Source: Paraescarpia echinospica
Taxonomy: Eukaryota; Annelida; Polychaeta; Sabellida; Siboglinidae
NCBI GenBank assembly: GCA_020002185.1
Contig: CM034531.1
Coordinates: 84,814,183 to 84,878,182, forward strand
Direction: 5' to 3'
DNA length: 64,000 nt
Under the pieces are notes generated by a model. That model searched no databases. It saw nothing but the letters and a program-made list of their open reading frames with translations, and was not told the origin of the DNA. This document shows positions 37,901 through 48,548 of this stretch, piece after piece; position 1 is the stretch's first letter, and every line of letters begins with the position of its first letter. The position numbers and the translations under genes were made by a program.

Positions 37901-40900
37901 AATTCACAAAACATGTCATGTTACTTACGTAAGTTGCGTCTCTGGATTCCTTAGTGTATCCGCTGAGCGTTAGGGGTATTTTTCATATGGGTTTTTATTG
38001 GACATTTTTGAATGAGTGCTGTTTGAAGATATCAGCTGACAGAGAGTTTGTATGTACCATTCAATGCAAACACAGCCAGACACAGCGGATCACATTTTGT
38101 ATGTTTAATTTAAAAGTTTCTTAGTAGACTTAGAGAGTTAAATGCAAAAGAACTTGGCAGGTGCACCCATATATATGTGCTTCAGATCCACTGGATGGTT
38201 GAGGGTACTTACCCTCCGCGGGATACTCCCGCACCACCACAGGAAGCTCCCATGACTGGAGGAAGACTGGGGCTGTGTTATCCATGAGACATTTCAAGCC
38301 AGAGGCAGAGATGACAACATCAACTTTATATTTCAAGGCCAATCTCTCAGCCGTTTCATCCACACTACAAACCTACAAACATACAGACTTACAAAATGTT
38401 ACGTAATCATTGGTGTAATCAAGAAATAATGTTCATAAAACATACAATTAAGACATTGTTATGATAGGTTTGTACTAAAAAAATGTATTTCTATCAAGTA
38501 TGTGTGAACCATCTAACATATGAAACAATTTACGCTATGTCACATTCTACAATAAAAATGGGGCAGCTGAATTTAAGTACACCAATCAGGGTGAGTTGAC
38601 AAGGTTTTATCTATTATACATTCAGAAAACAATCAAACACACAGTATTGCCTTAAAGATTGTACTTGTACTCTTATTGTGTACGGTGGTGCTCAACTAGA
38701 TTTAACAAGATTTAACAAGATTGCCACCCACAGAATTAACTCTAGGTGGCAGGTGGACAAGGAAGCCCTTTCGCTTATCGAGAGTCCGACCCTTTTATCT
38801 ATGTGTATCCCGCCCGTCTGAGGTATGTGTCGATTTTATTTTTAAACATATTCACGCTACTAGCACCCACACAATCAGCAGGTAATCTGTTCCATTAATT
38901 TACAGTCCTTTGTGAAAATGAAAACTTTCTTATATCCAATCTACTCTGTTCCTTTGCCAATGTAAGTTCATGTCCTCTAGTCCTTCTATCTTTCTTAACT
39001 GACAAAAACATATTTCTTTCAATATTTTCATAACCCTTCAATATTTTAAACACTTCTATCTGATCTCCTCTCAATCTTCTGGTCTCTAGTGTTGTTAAAC
39101 CGCATTTTTAAGGCGTATTTCGTAACTAAGATCCCTAAGTTTTTGTATCATTTTAGTTGCTCTCCTCTGCACTCTTTCTAGCATATCTATGTCCTTCCTG
39201 CGATATGGCCTCCACGCTTGAATACAATATTCTAAATGAGGCCTAACTATTGTTTTGTACAGCGGTATTATTAGCTCTTTTTCCTTATACGTTATGTTTC
39301 GCCTAATTAATCCAAGGATTTGATTTCCCTTTGAAGCTGCAATTCCGCACTGCTCTGAAACCTTCATATCAGCACTAATGGTTAACCCTAAGTCCTTTTC
39401 TTTTACAGTAGTACTTAGTACAGTACCCCCCATTGTATATTCTACCTCTTCGTTCCCATGTCCTGTGTGGAGGCATTTATAATTCCCAAAATTGAACAGC
39501 ATTTGCCACTTTTCAGACCATTTGATCAACCTGTCAAGGTCATCTTGTAAATGCTGTCTATCTCCATCACTTTTAATCCTTCTAAACACTTTTGTATCAT
39601 CCGCAAATTTCAACACCTTGCTTGTTATTTCATCATCCAAATCGTTGATATATATTAAGAATAATATAGGTCCTAATACTGATCCCTGTGATACCCCACT
39701 CAATACCGATTTCCAGTTTGAAGCCTCCCCATCAACTACTACGCGTTGTCTTCTGTCAATCAGCCATTGTTCTATCCAGTTTATTATACCATTTCCTATC
39801 CCATTGGCCTTTAGTTTAAGCAGTAATCTTTGATGTGGTACTTTGTCGAAAGCTTTTTGAAAATCTAAGTAGATGATATCTACTGGTGATCCCTCATCTA
39901 CCCACTTAGTGATGTCTTCCAAAAAACATAACATATTTGTTAAGCATGACCTCGCTTTAAAAAAACCATGTTGAGATGGGTTAATCAAGTTTTGTTTAAC
40001 AAGAAAAGGAACCACTCCCTCTTCTAATGACAAGTTGAAAACTGTTGCAAGCGGTATGCTAATTTGTTCTACAATTTCCAATAGTAGTTTGGGTGGAATA
40101 CCATCCACTCCAGGTGATTTATTATCCTTCATAGCCCTTATTTTCTTAGCTACCATTTCCGGGGTTACAATAATTGTCCTAAATAGTCTGAATCTGCCCC
40201 CTTGAACTTAGCCTCTGGTACTGGCAGTGAACTAATATCTTCCCTGGTAAACACTGAACTAAAGTACTCATTCAGGTCTTCTGCCATTAAGAATCCATCT
40301 GATATTATATTTCCAGCACTATCTTCTAGAGGACCGACCTTATCTCGAACTTTCTGTTTGCTTCGAACATACGCATAAAAACTCTTGCTGTCATGTTTTA
40401 TATTACTAGGTAATTGTTGTTCATAGCTTCTCTTTGACTTTCTAATTTCAGCTGTAGCTTGGTTAAGTGCTTCTTTATAACTGTTGTAGTCTTCATCATT
40501 TCCAGTACATCTATATGACTTCCACATCATTTGTTTATACTTAATTTTTCTAATGGCTTATTTCGATAAGTGTTTCGTTTTGGACCGTTTTCCTTGTTTT
40601 TTGAAGGGTACAAATTTATCAACTATGCACTTAATTTCACTCTTTAATATATTCCAGCATTCTGTTGCCGTCTTATTTTTCAGTGTGTTATTCCAGTCTA
40701 TCTTTGCCAAATATTTCCTCATGTCCTTATACCTTCCTTCGTGGAAAGTTCTCCTATACTGCATTTTACTATTCCTTTCTGATTTTACTTTGATGGTAAA
40801 ATGTATCTGGTTGTGATCGCTACTCCCCAGTGGCTCACATATCTTGACATTGTCAACTAATTCATTCTGTGAGGACAAAACTATGTCTAACACATTCTCT

Positions 40901-43900
40901 CCCCTGGTTGGTTCTAGCACATGTTGAGAAAGGAAACTATCTTGTACTAAAACTAAAACTTGTGGTCCTCACTACCCATACTCTGTAGAGATTTCCATTT
41001 TATATGCCCATGGTTAAAATCCCCCATAATAACACAGTCCCGTTTGCTCACTTCCCTTATAGCGTTTTGTATTTTTTCATTCTCTTCTATGCTTATGTTT
41101 GGACTTCGATAAACTAACCCAACTGTTAACGTTGAGTTTCCTGTAACTATGTTACACCAAACAGCTTCTTCGCAATCTGCTTCTCTTTCTAATTTTATTT
41201 CATAAGCCTGAATAGATTCTTTAATATATAAAATAACTCCACCTCCCTTTCTTCCTATTCTATCTTTTCTAAACATTACATATCCTGTCAGTCCCAATTC
41301 AGCATCTGATATATCGGTGGTGGTCCAGGATTCGGTTATACCTATTATATGAGGGTCAATATCTTCTACCATAATGTTTAGTTCATTTCTTTTGTTTACT
41401 ATACTCCTTGCATTTAAACAAACACATTTATATCCAGCTTCAGAAGAGTTTTCCAGACTGTTATTTGCTGATTTATTTGTGCTGTCTTTATCTATGCCTC
41501 CATTTTCAGGCTTTTCTGTGAGTCCCCCCTGCGAATCTAGTTTAAATAGATACAACCTGTCCCACTGTCAACAGATCGCAGCAGGTTCTCTGAGAAAACT
41601 GCTGCCCCCTTTCCACTAAGATGGAGGCCATCTCTCATGTACATATCTTCCCTCCCAACAAAGTATCCCCATAAATCTGTGAATCCCACCCCCTCTTCGT
41701 CACACATCTGCTCAACTAGTGCGTTGATCGCCATCCTCTTACAGTTTCTATACGTTGCCCCCCTTCCTCCCATTACTGGCAAAATTCCTGACAGAATAAC
41801 CTGTTCAACTCTCGTCTTCTTTAGCTTCCTCACTAACTGTCTATACTTCTGTACTATCGCAGTTGTTCCCTCCCTGTCTGCATTATTTCTACATGTACCA
41901 GTATAGACCCCCCCTTGCCATGTCCCAATACCTTCTCTACCCTGTCAGTTACATGTTCAATCCTAGCCCCCGGTAAACAAACAACGATGTCCTTCCCCTC
42001 GCTCAGTGCCTTGTCCGTCTTTCTCATAATGGAGTCGCCCATAAACACCCTCTCTTTCCTCATTGCCCCCTCTATCACTGCCTTAGAATAGCTCCTTCTT
42101 CGGTTTGCATCTGTCTGCTTGTTGTCTTTCCCCCCTGTCGTCTTCTCTCCTGTCACATTCTCTTCCGATCCATTCTTTCCTGTCGCTTTTTCTCTTGTCA
42201 CCTTCCCTTTTATCGACTTCTCTTCTATCACATTTTCTCTCACTTCCTTTCGTCCCTTCTTCGTTCGTCCCATCTCGTTTTCCTCTCTCCTCTCCCTTCC
42301 CATCTTCCCTCCCTCCTTCTCTTCGGTCACTTTCTTCCCTGTCACCTTCACGCTTGTCACGTTTTCTGTTGTCGATTTTCCCATTTCTTCCCCTCCAATC
42401 ACCTTCCCTCCTCTCAATCTCCTTTCCTCAGTTTTCTTGCCACTGCTATTCTCCTTCAGTCTTGCAGTATTCTCACCTCTCTCCCTGTCGTCTCTCTCCA
42501 TTCGACCTGCCTCCTTGCTAATTCCCATCTCCATTCCCTTCACAATATCTGTCAACCTAACTATCTCCTTCTGCAGACACTCCACCTTCCAACACCCAAT
42601 GCACTGAAAGGTGAATCCTTCCTCCATGGTTTCTGCCCATGACTTCCCACAGCCGGACAATGCAAAATCTACCCAGCTGTGGCAGTGATCGCACACCAAG
42701 TGTTGCTTTGCCTTGACTTGCCGCTTTCAAGGCGCCATATCCCGATCAGAATTTATTTAATAACTTAACTAACTTAGTCTTTATAAAGACTGTTTCCTGT
42801 GTACTACAGCACACTTTAGGTTACAAATTTCAATTACACAGCCAACTATTTATCCTGACACGAACGCTAACATTACCGGTAGTGACCTAATTTAAATACA
42901 ATAAATTACGTTAACTTAGGTTGCTTTATTTATTTAGGTTACGCCGCCCGACTATCGCCCTTGCTTAATTTTAACAACAATGCTACCTAATCAAAATATC
43001 TAGCAAGTACTGGCTTACACAGATATTATCTTATGTAAGTAGTTTGATGGTTGTTACTTTATCTCCTATATATTCTACCACATAATCAGGTTTGTTAAAT
43101 CTTGCTTACAAATTATCGAAGCCTAAGTGAGTTACCCTATTATCACTCACTATACTAAGGTATTCTAAAATACTATAACTAACTAACTTTAAGCACAACT
43201 GCTACTCAATATATGTTTATTGCAACTTTATGAATGATATTAAGGCAAGAATAATACTTATCAATCAGTAATTCCACTTGTTTATCAACTTTTCTGCACC
43301 ACCAATTTCTACGATCTATCTCCGCCAAATATAGCCTCGAACTACAAACAACTTCTTTTAAAATCATACCAGGGCAACATACGTCTTGTGGAATTCTATG
43401 CCTGGCTGTTTTCCATTTAATTCAATGTGGATAATTAAAGGTGCTTGTTTCAAACCCAGTCAAATCCTGTGCTGTCTGTGGTGTGTGTGTGACCAACCTT
43501 CTTGCTGGTACTGTTAGTGGAGGCTGCAGGAAAATTGCAATTGACTTTGGCGTAGTTTAGGGGAACGTGCGGCCGCATGTCTGGCCTCATGTTTGGCAGG
43601 ATTACTTTTGGCATGGTCCCCTGCAAACCACGCGTGAACAACGTGTGACTTAGTGCATGGTATTTATTACCGGGAATGACAGCAGAGAAAATGTAAGCAT
43701 TCATACAAAATAAAGTCTACACACTTGTTCATTTTATAATCTAAGTTAGCACAGGCCTATGTCAATACCCACCAACAAATAACATCCATCATATTTACAT
43801 ACATATCAAACACTACTGATGCAGAGTTAAAAATATTTAGCGAGATATTAATGTATATGACCAGTGCACAATTACTACATTATCTATAGAATTTAATTTA

Positions 43901-46900
43901 TGATGACAATGTACTGAATTTGTTAAATGATTAAATAATGCTGATAATGTGATTGAACGATTCTATTAGCTTCTACAATTGTACAGTTTTGAAATAGGAA
44001 CCTAGACGTGTAAAAGTAATCTTGTTTTTAGTGACCTGTATTGCATCTTATACTTGACATTCAGTTAATCAGTTACTGAATTATAAGACTATTTCGCTTC
44101 ATGGTAATATAAAACATGCTTACCACACAAAGCAGCGTCTTGAGATGAATGAAGCTAACATGTTCAGCGATGCTTCTAGGTGGCGCCAGCGACACACTGT
44201 CAAGAATTGTGTAATACCTTGGGTAGGAAGTGACCCGCGACCTCTTCCATGACAGGTGTTCCTGGATGACACACACTGTAACGTGTTGACATACGACATA
44301 CAACTATATGCTGACTTCATAATCCAATTACTTCAGTACCTATCTTCTTTGTACTCATGTAGGTGCATATGGCCAGACATAGTCATATGAAGGGACAAAA
44401 GTACAAGGAAATTAAAAATAATGTGCATTTGCATGTATATATAAACAACGTACTATCAGTCAATATTTATTAAAACATATTCAATGCATCAGGCAATTCT
44501 CCGAGGGATCAACTGGCATACATTTAAAACCATCTTAACTACATAAGTACCAGCAAAATGATTGTTGTTCTAATTTGGGTGCTTCATAAGCTATGTATAA
44601 GAAATTGAAAGTGTAAGAGATTGAAAGTGTAAGAGATTGAAAGTGTAAGAGATTGCCCACAGACTTCTATGTAGGTGCTGGCCTCAGTGTGGATGTAAGC
44701 GTAGTCCTCAGGGAACGTTCTAGCAGTGGTCTCCAGGAAGCTCATGTACTCAGTCTGTTCAACAACCACTCTTAGTTGCAGCTCCTAAACAATGTACACA
44801 CAATGTTGACTACTTCACCAAAGTTTTGTTTCAAAATCGTTTTATACTGGATGTAATGGATTAAAAATATGGGATCATTTATAAATTATGTTCACAGAAA
44901 AATGTGAGGGAAAATTACTCCTTACAGTAGACAGGCCCCCACATGTACGCACCTTGCATATGGGATACAGTAGCCAGGAGTCGTTAGTCATTCGCAGTCA
45001 TTAAATTATACAAAATTAAATACATTTTGTTGGGTTATGTATATGTCAGTTATGTGTAAAAAATTTACCTAGAAAGAAATGTTACAATGCTGGTAACTAG
45101 CACGAATCTGGATTCACATTAAACTTGACAAATTTAAGTTTTTATTAAAAAGTGACATAACATAATCCGGATAATTTTACATTGAAATTGATTTTGCTAA
45201 AAAACAATATTTTCTTTGCAACGACCCATTTGTTCACATACTTGATCACAACATGATGGATGTAACCGACTTGTATTCCTGATATACATACTTTCAGCTG
45301 GTGAATCTCTTTCACCTCTGCGGCAGATGCTTTCGTTGGTACGTAACTCATGTACTTATCATACAACTCCAAATAAAGCTTTTGTTCCACCCTTGTCAGC
45401 CAAGAGGCACGTGGGTATGGCAGCCTCCCTTTCATCTTGCCCTGCTGTTGCCGTTTGGTAACTGCAGGTTGTGCCACCTGGTGGCCAGAGCTGCAAATAC
45501 AGTAATGTAAGGTGATAACATAATAACTGTACACAATGGTGAAATCAATCATGTTCCCATTTATGTAGTTTTTATTTAAAAAGTGTAAAGCATTTCACTA
45601 AACTGAATGTCACAGGGGGGAGGAGGTTACTTAAGCACACTGGCATCATGCTTAGGATGTTCAACTTTCAATTTATCCCACATTGCGTAAGTTTTCTGCT
45701 TTAAAAAAACAGATATTTACTATGTGAACAAATAGTTTTCATGCGGTAATTGCTCAGAGAAGCCAAGCTGGTGTTGGAACAAATCTGTCTGCCAGGGTTT
45801 GAAATGTAAAGCACTTTGAGATGTCCTAAGGGCTAGATACAGTTATATTACAACTCCATATTTTTACCTTTACCAATGTCTCACCTTAGTCTGTCTGTCC
45901 CTGGTTGTGGTTCCTCCTGGGTCTTGGCCACCACAGTCTGGGGTCCTGCTGTGGCTGTATCCTCATGTGACACCACAGTCTGGGGTCCTGCTGCTGCTGT
46001 ACCCTCAGGTGACACGCACAGTTCCCGCTCTTTCTGCACTATCAGCTGCTTCCAACTTGGCTGCACACTGTATTTGTTGAATATGTTTTCTGTGAAAAAG
46101 TTGCCAGATTGACTGGGCTTTCCTGCATATGGAAAAGATTAATCAGTTTATACTGACCAGTACTTATGGCAAATTAGGTTCCACCTTGAAATGAACACAC
46201 TCTGTATAGTTTTCCTACAAAATAAGGGTGCTTTGAGATGAAATAATAATAACAGTTGTTTGTATCTCAAACATAATGACCAATTTAAATATGGCTGCCA
46301 TAACGCATTAGAAAACATGTGTAGCTCGTCACAATAAAATAATCAATGTTTCCTTAGCATTTGGGTAATTTAAGTTTACAAGGGTTAAGGTAAAATGTTG
46401 ACACATGTGAGAACAGGCAAGATTTGTTACATTACGATGTGTAATGAATGAACTAAGTTTACTGGGAGTAACACTGGTATGTACATCAGAAGGTACATCT
46501 GGTTGGTGTTGTCTCACCATAGAAGTGACACCCCTATGACCAACCTGGTCAAGGGGTGAAGTGACACCCATATGAACATCCCAGTCAAGGGGTGAAGTGA
46601 CACCCCTACGATCAACCTGGTCAAGGGGTGAAGTGACATCCCTATGAACATCCCAGTCAAGGGGTGCAGTGACACCCCTATGAACATCCCGGTCAAGGGG
46701 TGAAGTGACACCCCTACAACCGACCCGGTCAAGGGGTGAAGTGACACCCCTACGACTGTCCCAGTCAAAGGATGAAGTGACAAAACGCTACAATAAAATG
46801 GTGTAAAAGATTTTAGAAATGTTCATTTATTAAAGACAACTTGACAGCACATGACAGAGCTAGGTCATGCGACAAATACCAAAGGACACACATGGCTGTC

Positions 46901-47144
46901 AAGTGGGTACATTTCGTTCCTCTCCACAGTTAAGGGATCATAAGAAACATGGACGATGCAGAGAAAAATGTCATCATGAACGGAGCCAGTAATGATGATT
47001 GGTTTGTGTTGTTAGTAAAAACCAAATGTGGCTACCTGTCTGAGGCTTGTTGAATTTCTCCACAATCTGTGCCCATGGTCGTTGGTGCAGGTATGTAAGG
47101 AAGACGTCACGTGATTCTTGCATGGCAACTGCTTTGGATTGCAT
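25991..47144 (-). CDS. ICE2: Little elongation complex subunit 2 (ICE2/NARG2), 16 exons
   Basis: ICE2 works with ICE1 and ELL in the little elongation complex for snRNA gene transcription. Exons on the minus strand: 47144-47036, 46122-45885, 45490-45292, 44784-44665, 44261-44124, 43620-43498, 38372-38213, 37846-35555, 35126-34947, 34094-33937, 33507-33378, 32455-32371, 31989-31939, 31550-31470, 27746-27595, 26100-25991. Every phase matches and the total is 4326 nt (about 1441 aa; human about 980). Family landmarks in order: [13 protein letters not shown] (exon 2), [20 protein letters not shown] (3), [20 protein letters not shown] and WELPVVVRE (7), [19 protein letters not shown] (8), [18 protein letters not shown] (9), [20 protein letters not shown] (11), [12 protein letters not shown] (12), GQYLLSH (14) and the NARG2_C core [20 protein letters not shown] with RIPATFEPK (15). 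The end is a Lys-rich tail. The 5' end is uncertain: Met at 47144, 47123 or 47189 would all serve. The exon-4 donor is a weak GTCTGT. Confidence 0.94.
26395..26990. repeat. 42-bp minisatellite in ICE2 intron 15
   Basis: About 13 copies of a 42-bp unit, TTCACTTCCTTGGACCATTG followed by GCCTGTCATCTTTCTATATT and CG. The unit length is a multiple of three and lacks stops, so three plus-strand frames and one minus-strand frame stay open over 490-730 bp. They are by-products of the repeat. Confidence 0.93.
27086..27443. repeat. 59-bp tandem repeat in ICE2 intron 15
   Basis: Six copies of a unit of about 59 bp: GGGACATGTAAGTAAATAAC, TCTAAACAACTACTTGTTTG, AATACGTCACCAATTATTG. It lies just downstream (on the gene strand) of ICE2 exon 15. 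The copies contain GTAAGT on the plus strand, which is antisense to the gene. Confidence 0.88.
28190..31373 (+). mobile_element. CR1/L2-group LINE, 5'-truncated, copy 1 in ICE2 intron 14
   Basis: Antisense to ICE2. It starts inside ORF1 and ends in a short repeat (ATCTTGTTAA twice). An 11-bp direct repeat CATATACAACA at 28179-28189 and 31374-31384 looks like the target-site duplication and fixes both ends. ORF1 remnant: SGNH/GDSL-esterase end with [18 protein letters not shown]2: APE-type endonuclease (28598-29251; [38 protein letters not shown]), then reverse transcriptase with motif [11 protein letters not shown], motif [12 protein letters not shown] and motif C FADDTK. ORF2 is broken by frameshifts near 29250, 29560 and 29860 and by TGA stops near 30310 and 30509, so it is dead. 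It is closely similar to the copy at 38690-42760. Confidence 0.9.
32528..32925 (+). pseudogene. LINE reverse transcriptase fragment (RTE-like)
   Basis: A short remnant in an ICE2 intron, antisense to the gene. It begins at the catalytic motif [11 protein letters not shown] (32534 on), continues [17 protein letters not shown], and after a frameshift reads [26 protein letters not shown] and [15 protein letters not shown]. The string (F)LGSKI...ASAAFGRLR...YGAD is the region after motif C in RTE-type elements. It is unlike the CR1-group copies in the same gene. About 130 codons survive, with at least one frameshift. Confidence 0.8.
32898..33055. repeat. 37-bp tandem repeat next to the LINE fragment
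   Basis: Four imperfect copies of GATTTGACATACCCCAGCTT followed by TGAACTGTCAGCAAGAG. It directly abuts the end of the reverse transcriptase fragment in ICE2 intron 11. Confidence 0.8.
35555..37846 (-). CDS. ICE2: ICE2 exon 8: giant 2.3-kb exon with a disordered, charged insert
   Basis: A single exon of 2292 nt, 763 codons, more than half of the protein. Its first part ([18 protein letters not shown]) completes the conserved N-terminal half of ICE2. The rest is low-complexity, rich in Ser, Thr, Asp, Glu and Arg, with no globular domain recognised. It contains a short duplication, [13 protein letters not shown] and [13 protein letters not shown], each followed by RRSLRS, and other basic blocks such as [10 protein letters not shown] and [11 protein letters not shown]. 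This insert explains why the protein is about 460 residues longer than human ICE2. The acceptor is TTTTTTCCAG at 37847-37856 and the donor is AAAG/GTTAGC at 35554. Long plus-strand frames here are antisense shadows. Confidence 0.92.
38690..42760 (-). mobile_element. CR1/L2-group LINE, near full-length, copy 2 in ICE2 intron 6
   Basis: Same orientation as ICE2. ORF1 lies at about 42738-41537: a Cys-rich zinc-finger-like start (CDHCHSW then C and CIGCW), a long Lys/Glu-rich linker, and an SGNH/GDSL esterase with [10 protein letters not shown] and [15 protein letters not shown]. Its apparent ATG reads Met-Ala-Pro then TGA, and a further frame break lies near 41850. ORF2 (41555-38805) has the endonuclease ([30 protein letters not shown]) and the reverse transcriptase frame at 40156-39095 ([27 protein letters not shown] with Pro changed to Ser, FADDTK). 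Several frameshifts make it inactive. The 3' end carries the same ATCTTGTTAA repeat as copy 1. I could not fix the exact 5' end. Confidence 0.88.
43498..43620 (-). CDS. ICE2: ICE2 exon 6
   Basis: Listed separately because a 5.1-kb intron carrying the LINE follows it. It has 41 codons and begins [11 protein letters not shown], which continues exon 5 (HLKTLLCV) to give the family string LL-x-x-G-x(2)-x-K-V-x-x-P-x-M. The acceptor is TTTGCAG at 43621 and the donor AAG/GTTGGT at 43497. It joins exon 7 ([16 protein letters not shown]) in phase 0. Confidence 0.85.
44604..44655. repeat. 16-bp tandem triplet beside ICE2 exon 4 donor
   Basis: Three copies of ATTGAAAGTGTAAGAG about ten bases inside intron 4 from the exon-4 donor (44664). 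Confidence 0.8.
45800..45850 (+). mobile_element. Possible SINE tail
   Basis: GTAAAGCACTTTGAGATGTC, a few bases, then AGGGCTAGATACAGTTATAT. This resembles the tail of the tRNA-derived SINE at 4965-5300 (AATGCTTTGAGCAG, CTATATAAG). It lies in ICE2 intron 2. Only the tail is visible, so this is a weak call. Confidence 0.35.
46510..46785. repeat. 36-bp minisatellite in ICE2 intron 1
   Basis: About 7-8 copies of GAAGTGACACCCCTATGAAC followed by ATCCCAGTCAAGGGGT. As with other arrays of triplet length, it keeps a minus-strand frame open (46783-46514, repeating SLHPLTG) that is not a gene. Confidence 0.9.
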
Positions 47145-48540
47145 GCTGCAACTGTAGGCAGCTTCTAGCACCTGTATGAATAATGACATTGCTAGGATTT
47201 CTAGTCATGTTGTACATTAGATATTTGTTAGCATGAAATCTTCTTTACTAGGCCTTTTCGCTACTGTATTCATATGCCATCTCGGGATGTTTTCATCTTA
47301 AGAGACTCACAAGATGTTGCATGTATTTAACAAGACTGAACAAGATTGATATCTACTGCAAACCCTCAGATAGCAATAAGACAAAATAAAGCATTTGGCT
47401 TACGGAGAGTCCAACATTTTTGTTTCTACATGTAAACCTCCCTTCCGAGATACTTTTCAATATTCAATTGTATTAGAAGATATTTACACTGCTAGCAATA
47501 ACGCAATTTATGATACTGATATAGTTGCAATTAACGTATTAGTCAATATTTTAATACAATCTTGGGTAAAATCAAAAATTACGAACAATACCGATCGATT
47601 TCACCACAAGATTTAAACTTTAATTGTAACTGTTTCATGCGATTATACAGTGAAATACGAGATGTTACATGCTCATGACTAGTGGACACCAGAAAAATAT
47701 TAATAACAATATAACTTGATTTATTTTTTAGATCGACTAACAGGGAGCTGGTCTATACTAAACCTGCTGTCAATGTTATATTCTATTTAAGATTCTGGTG
47801 TTGCTCTTGATTTAGTGGATGCGTGGACTAGGACAGGCATGTGGCAGAGTTGCGTGACCCTTGTATTACCGATATAGTTGATGTCCCAGTGTAACTTTGC
47901 GCTTGTGGCTGTGCATAACCGATTCTTGATCTTCATTCAGATTTTGCTGTTATTTTGTTGAAATAATTACTAATTTATAATAAAGTAAACTCACTCTATT
48001 ATATATAGTCTATATTAGTACTTTGCCACGGCCCAGGCCAGGGCAGAGCCTGAGGCTAGACCTAGACTAGAGCCGCCAGATTACAGGTCCAGGTTAGTTG
48101 TGGCAGCTCCATTCAGGTGATGTGTTATTATAGACGGAATGTTTAACCGCTGTGAGATAATATGATACTTAACGGTTTTAACAAAAGTATAATAATTTTA
48201 AGTTGAATGAGATAACTTCGTCGACACGAGTCTTCGTTTACAAAACGTTTTGGGAAAAACTGTGGCTCCATCTAACGAACATCACAATAGGCAATTGTGC
48301 AATTATGAACTCTCTCTGAAATGGTTTTGTTAAATGTCAGTATTTGTCAGCAACATTACATATATATATTCTCCTCTGGGGATATTTGTTAAGAGTTTCC
48401 TTGTTGTGAAAATGTGCGCCAGTTGCTATTTGATACTACTGTAACTGTGACATTTAGAGATTAGTAAATTGTACTCCATCTGACGGGAGTTGCACGAAGC
48501 TAAGAGCAAGAGCACGTGCTTTGCGACTGCGCAATATTGT
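47145..48540. promoter_or_regulatory. ICE2 upstream side of the head-to-head promoter interval
   Basis: Between the first recognised ICE2 coding exon and the transposon. An untranslated first exon of ICE2 may lie here. No gene, array or RNA is seen. The 60 bp just before the transposon are relatively CpG-rich and contain CACGTG at 48513-48518 (an E-box) and GACTGCGCAATA. Confidence 0.35.
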
Positions 48541-48548
48541 TGCGTTGG

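Noticed and set aside
42105..42607. Plus-strand open frames of 138-162 codons
   Set aside because: Antisense of the Lys/Glu/Thr-rich linker of LINE ORF1; low-complexity Ser/Leu/Pro shadow.
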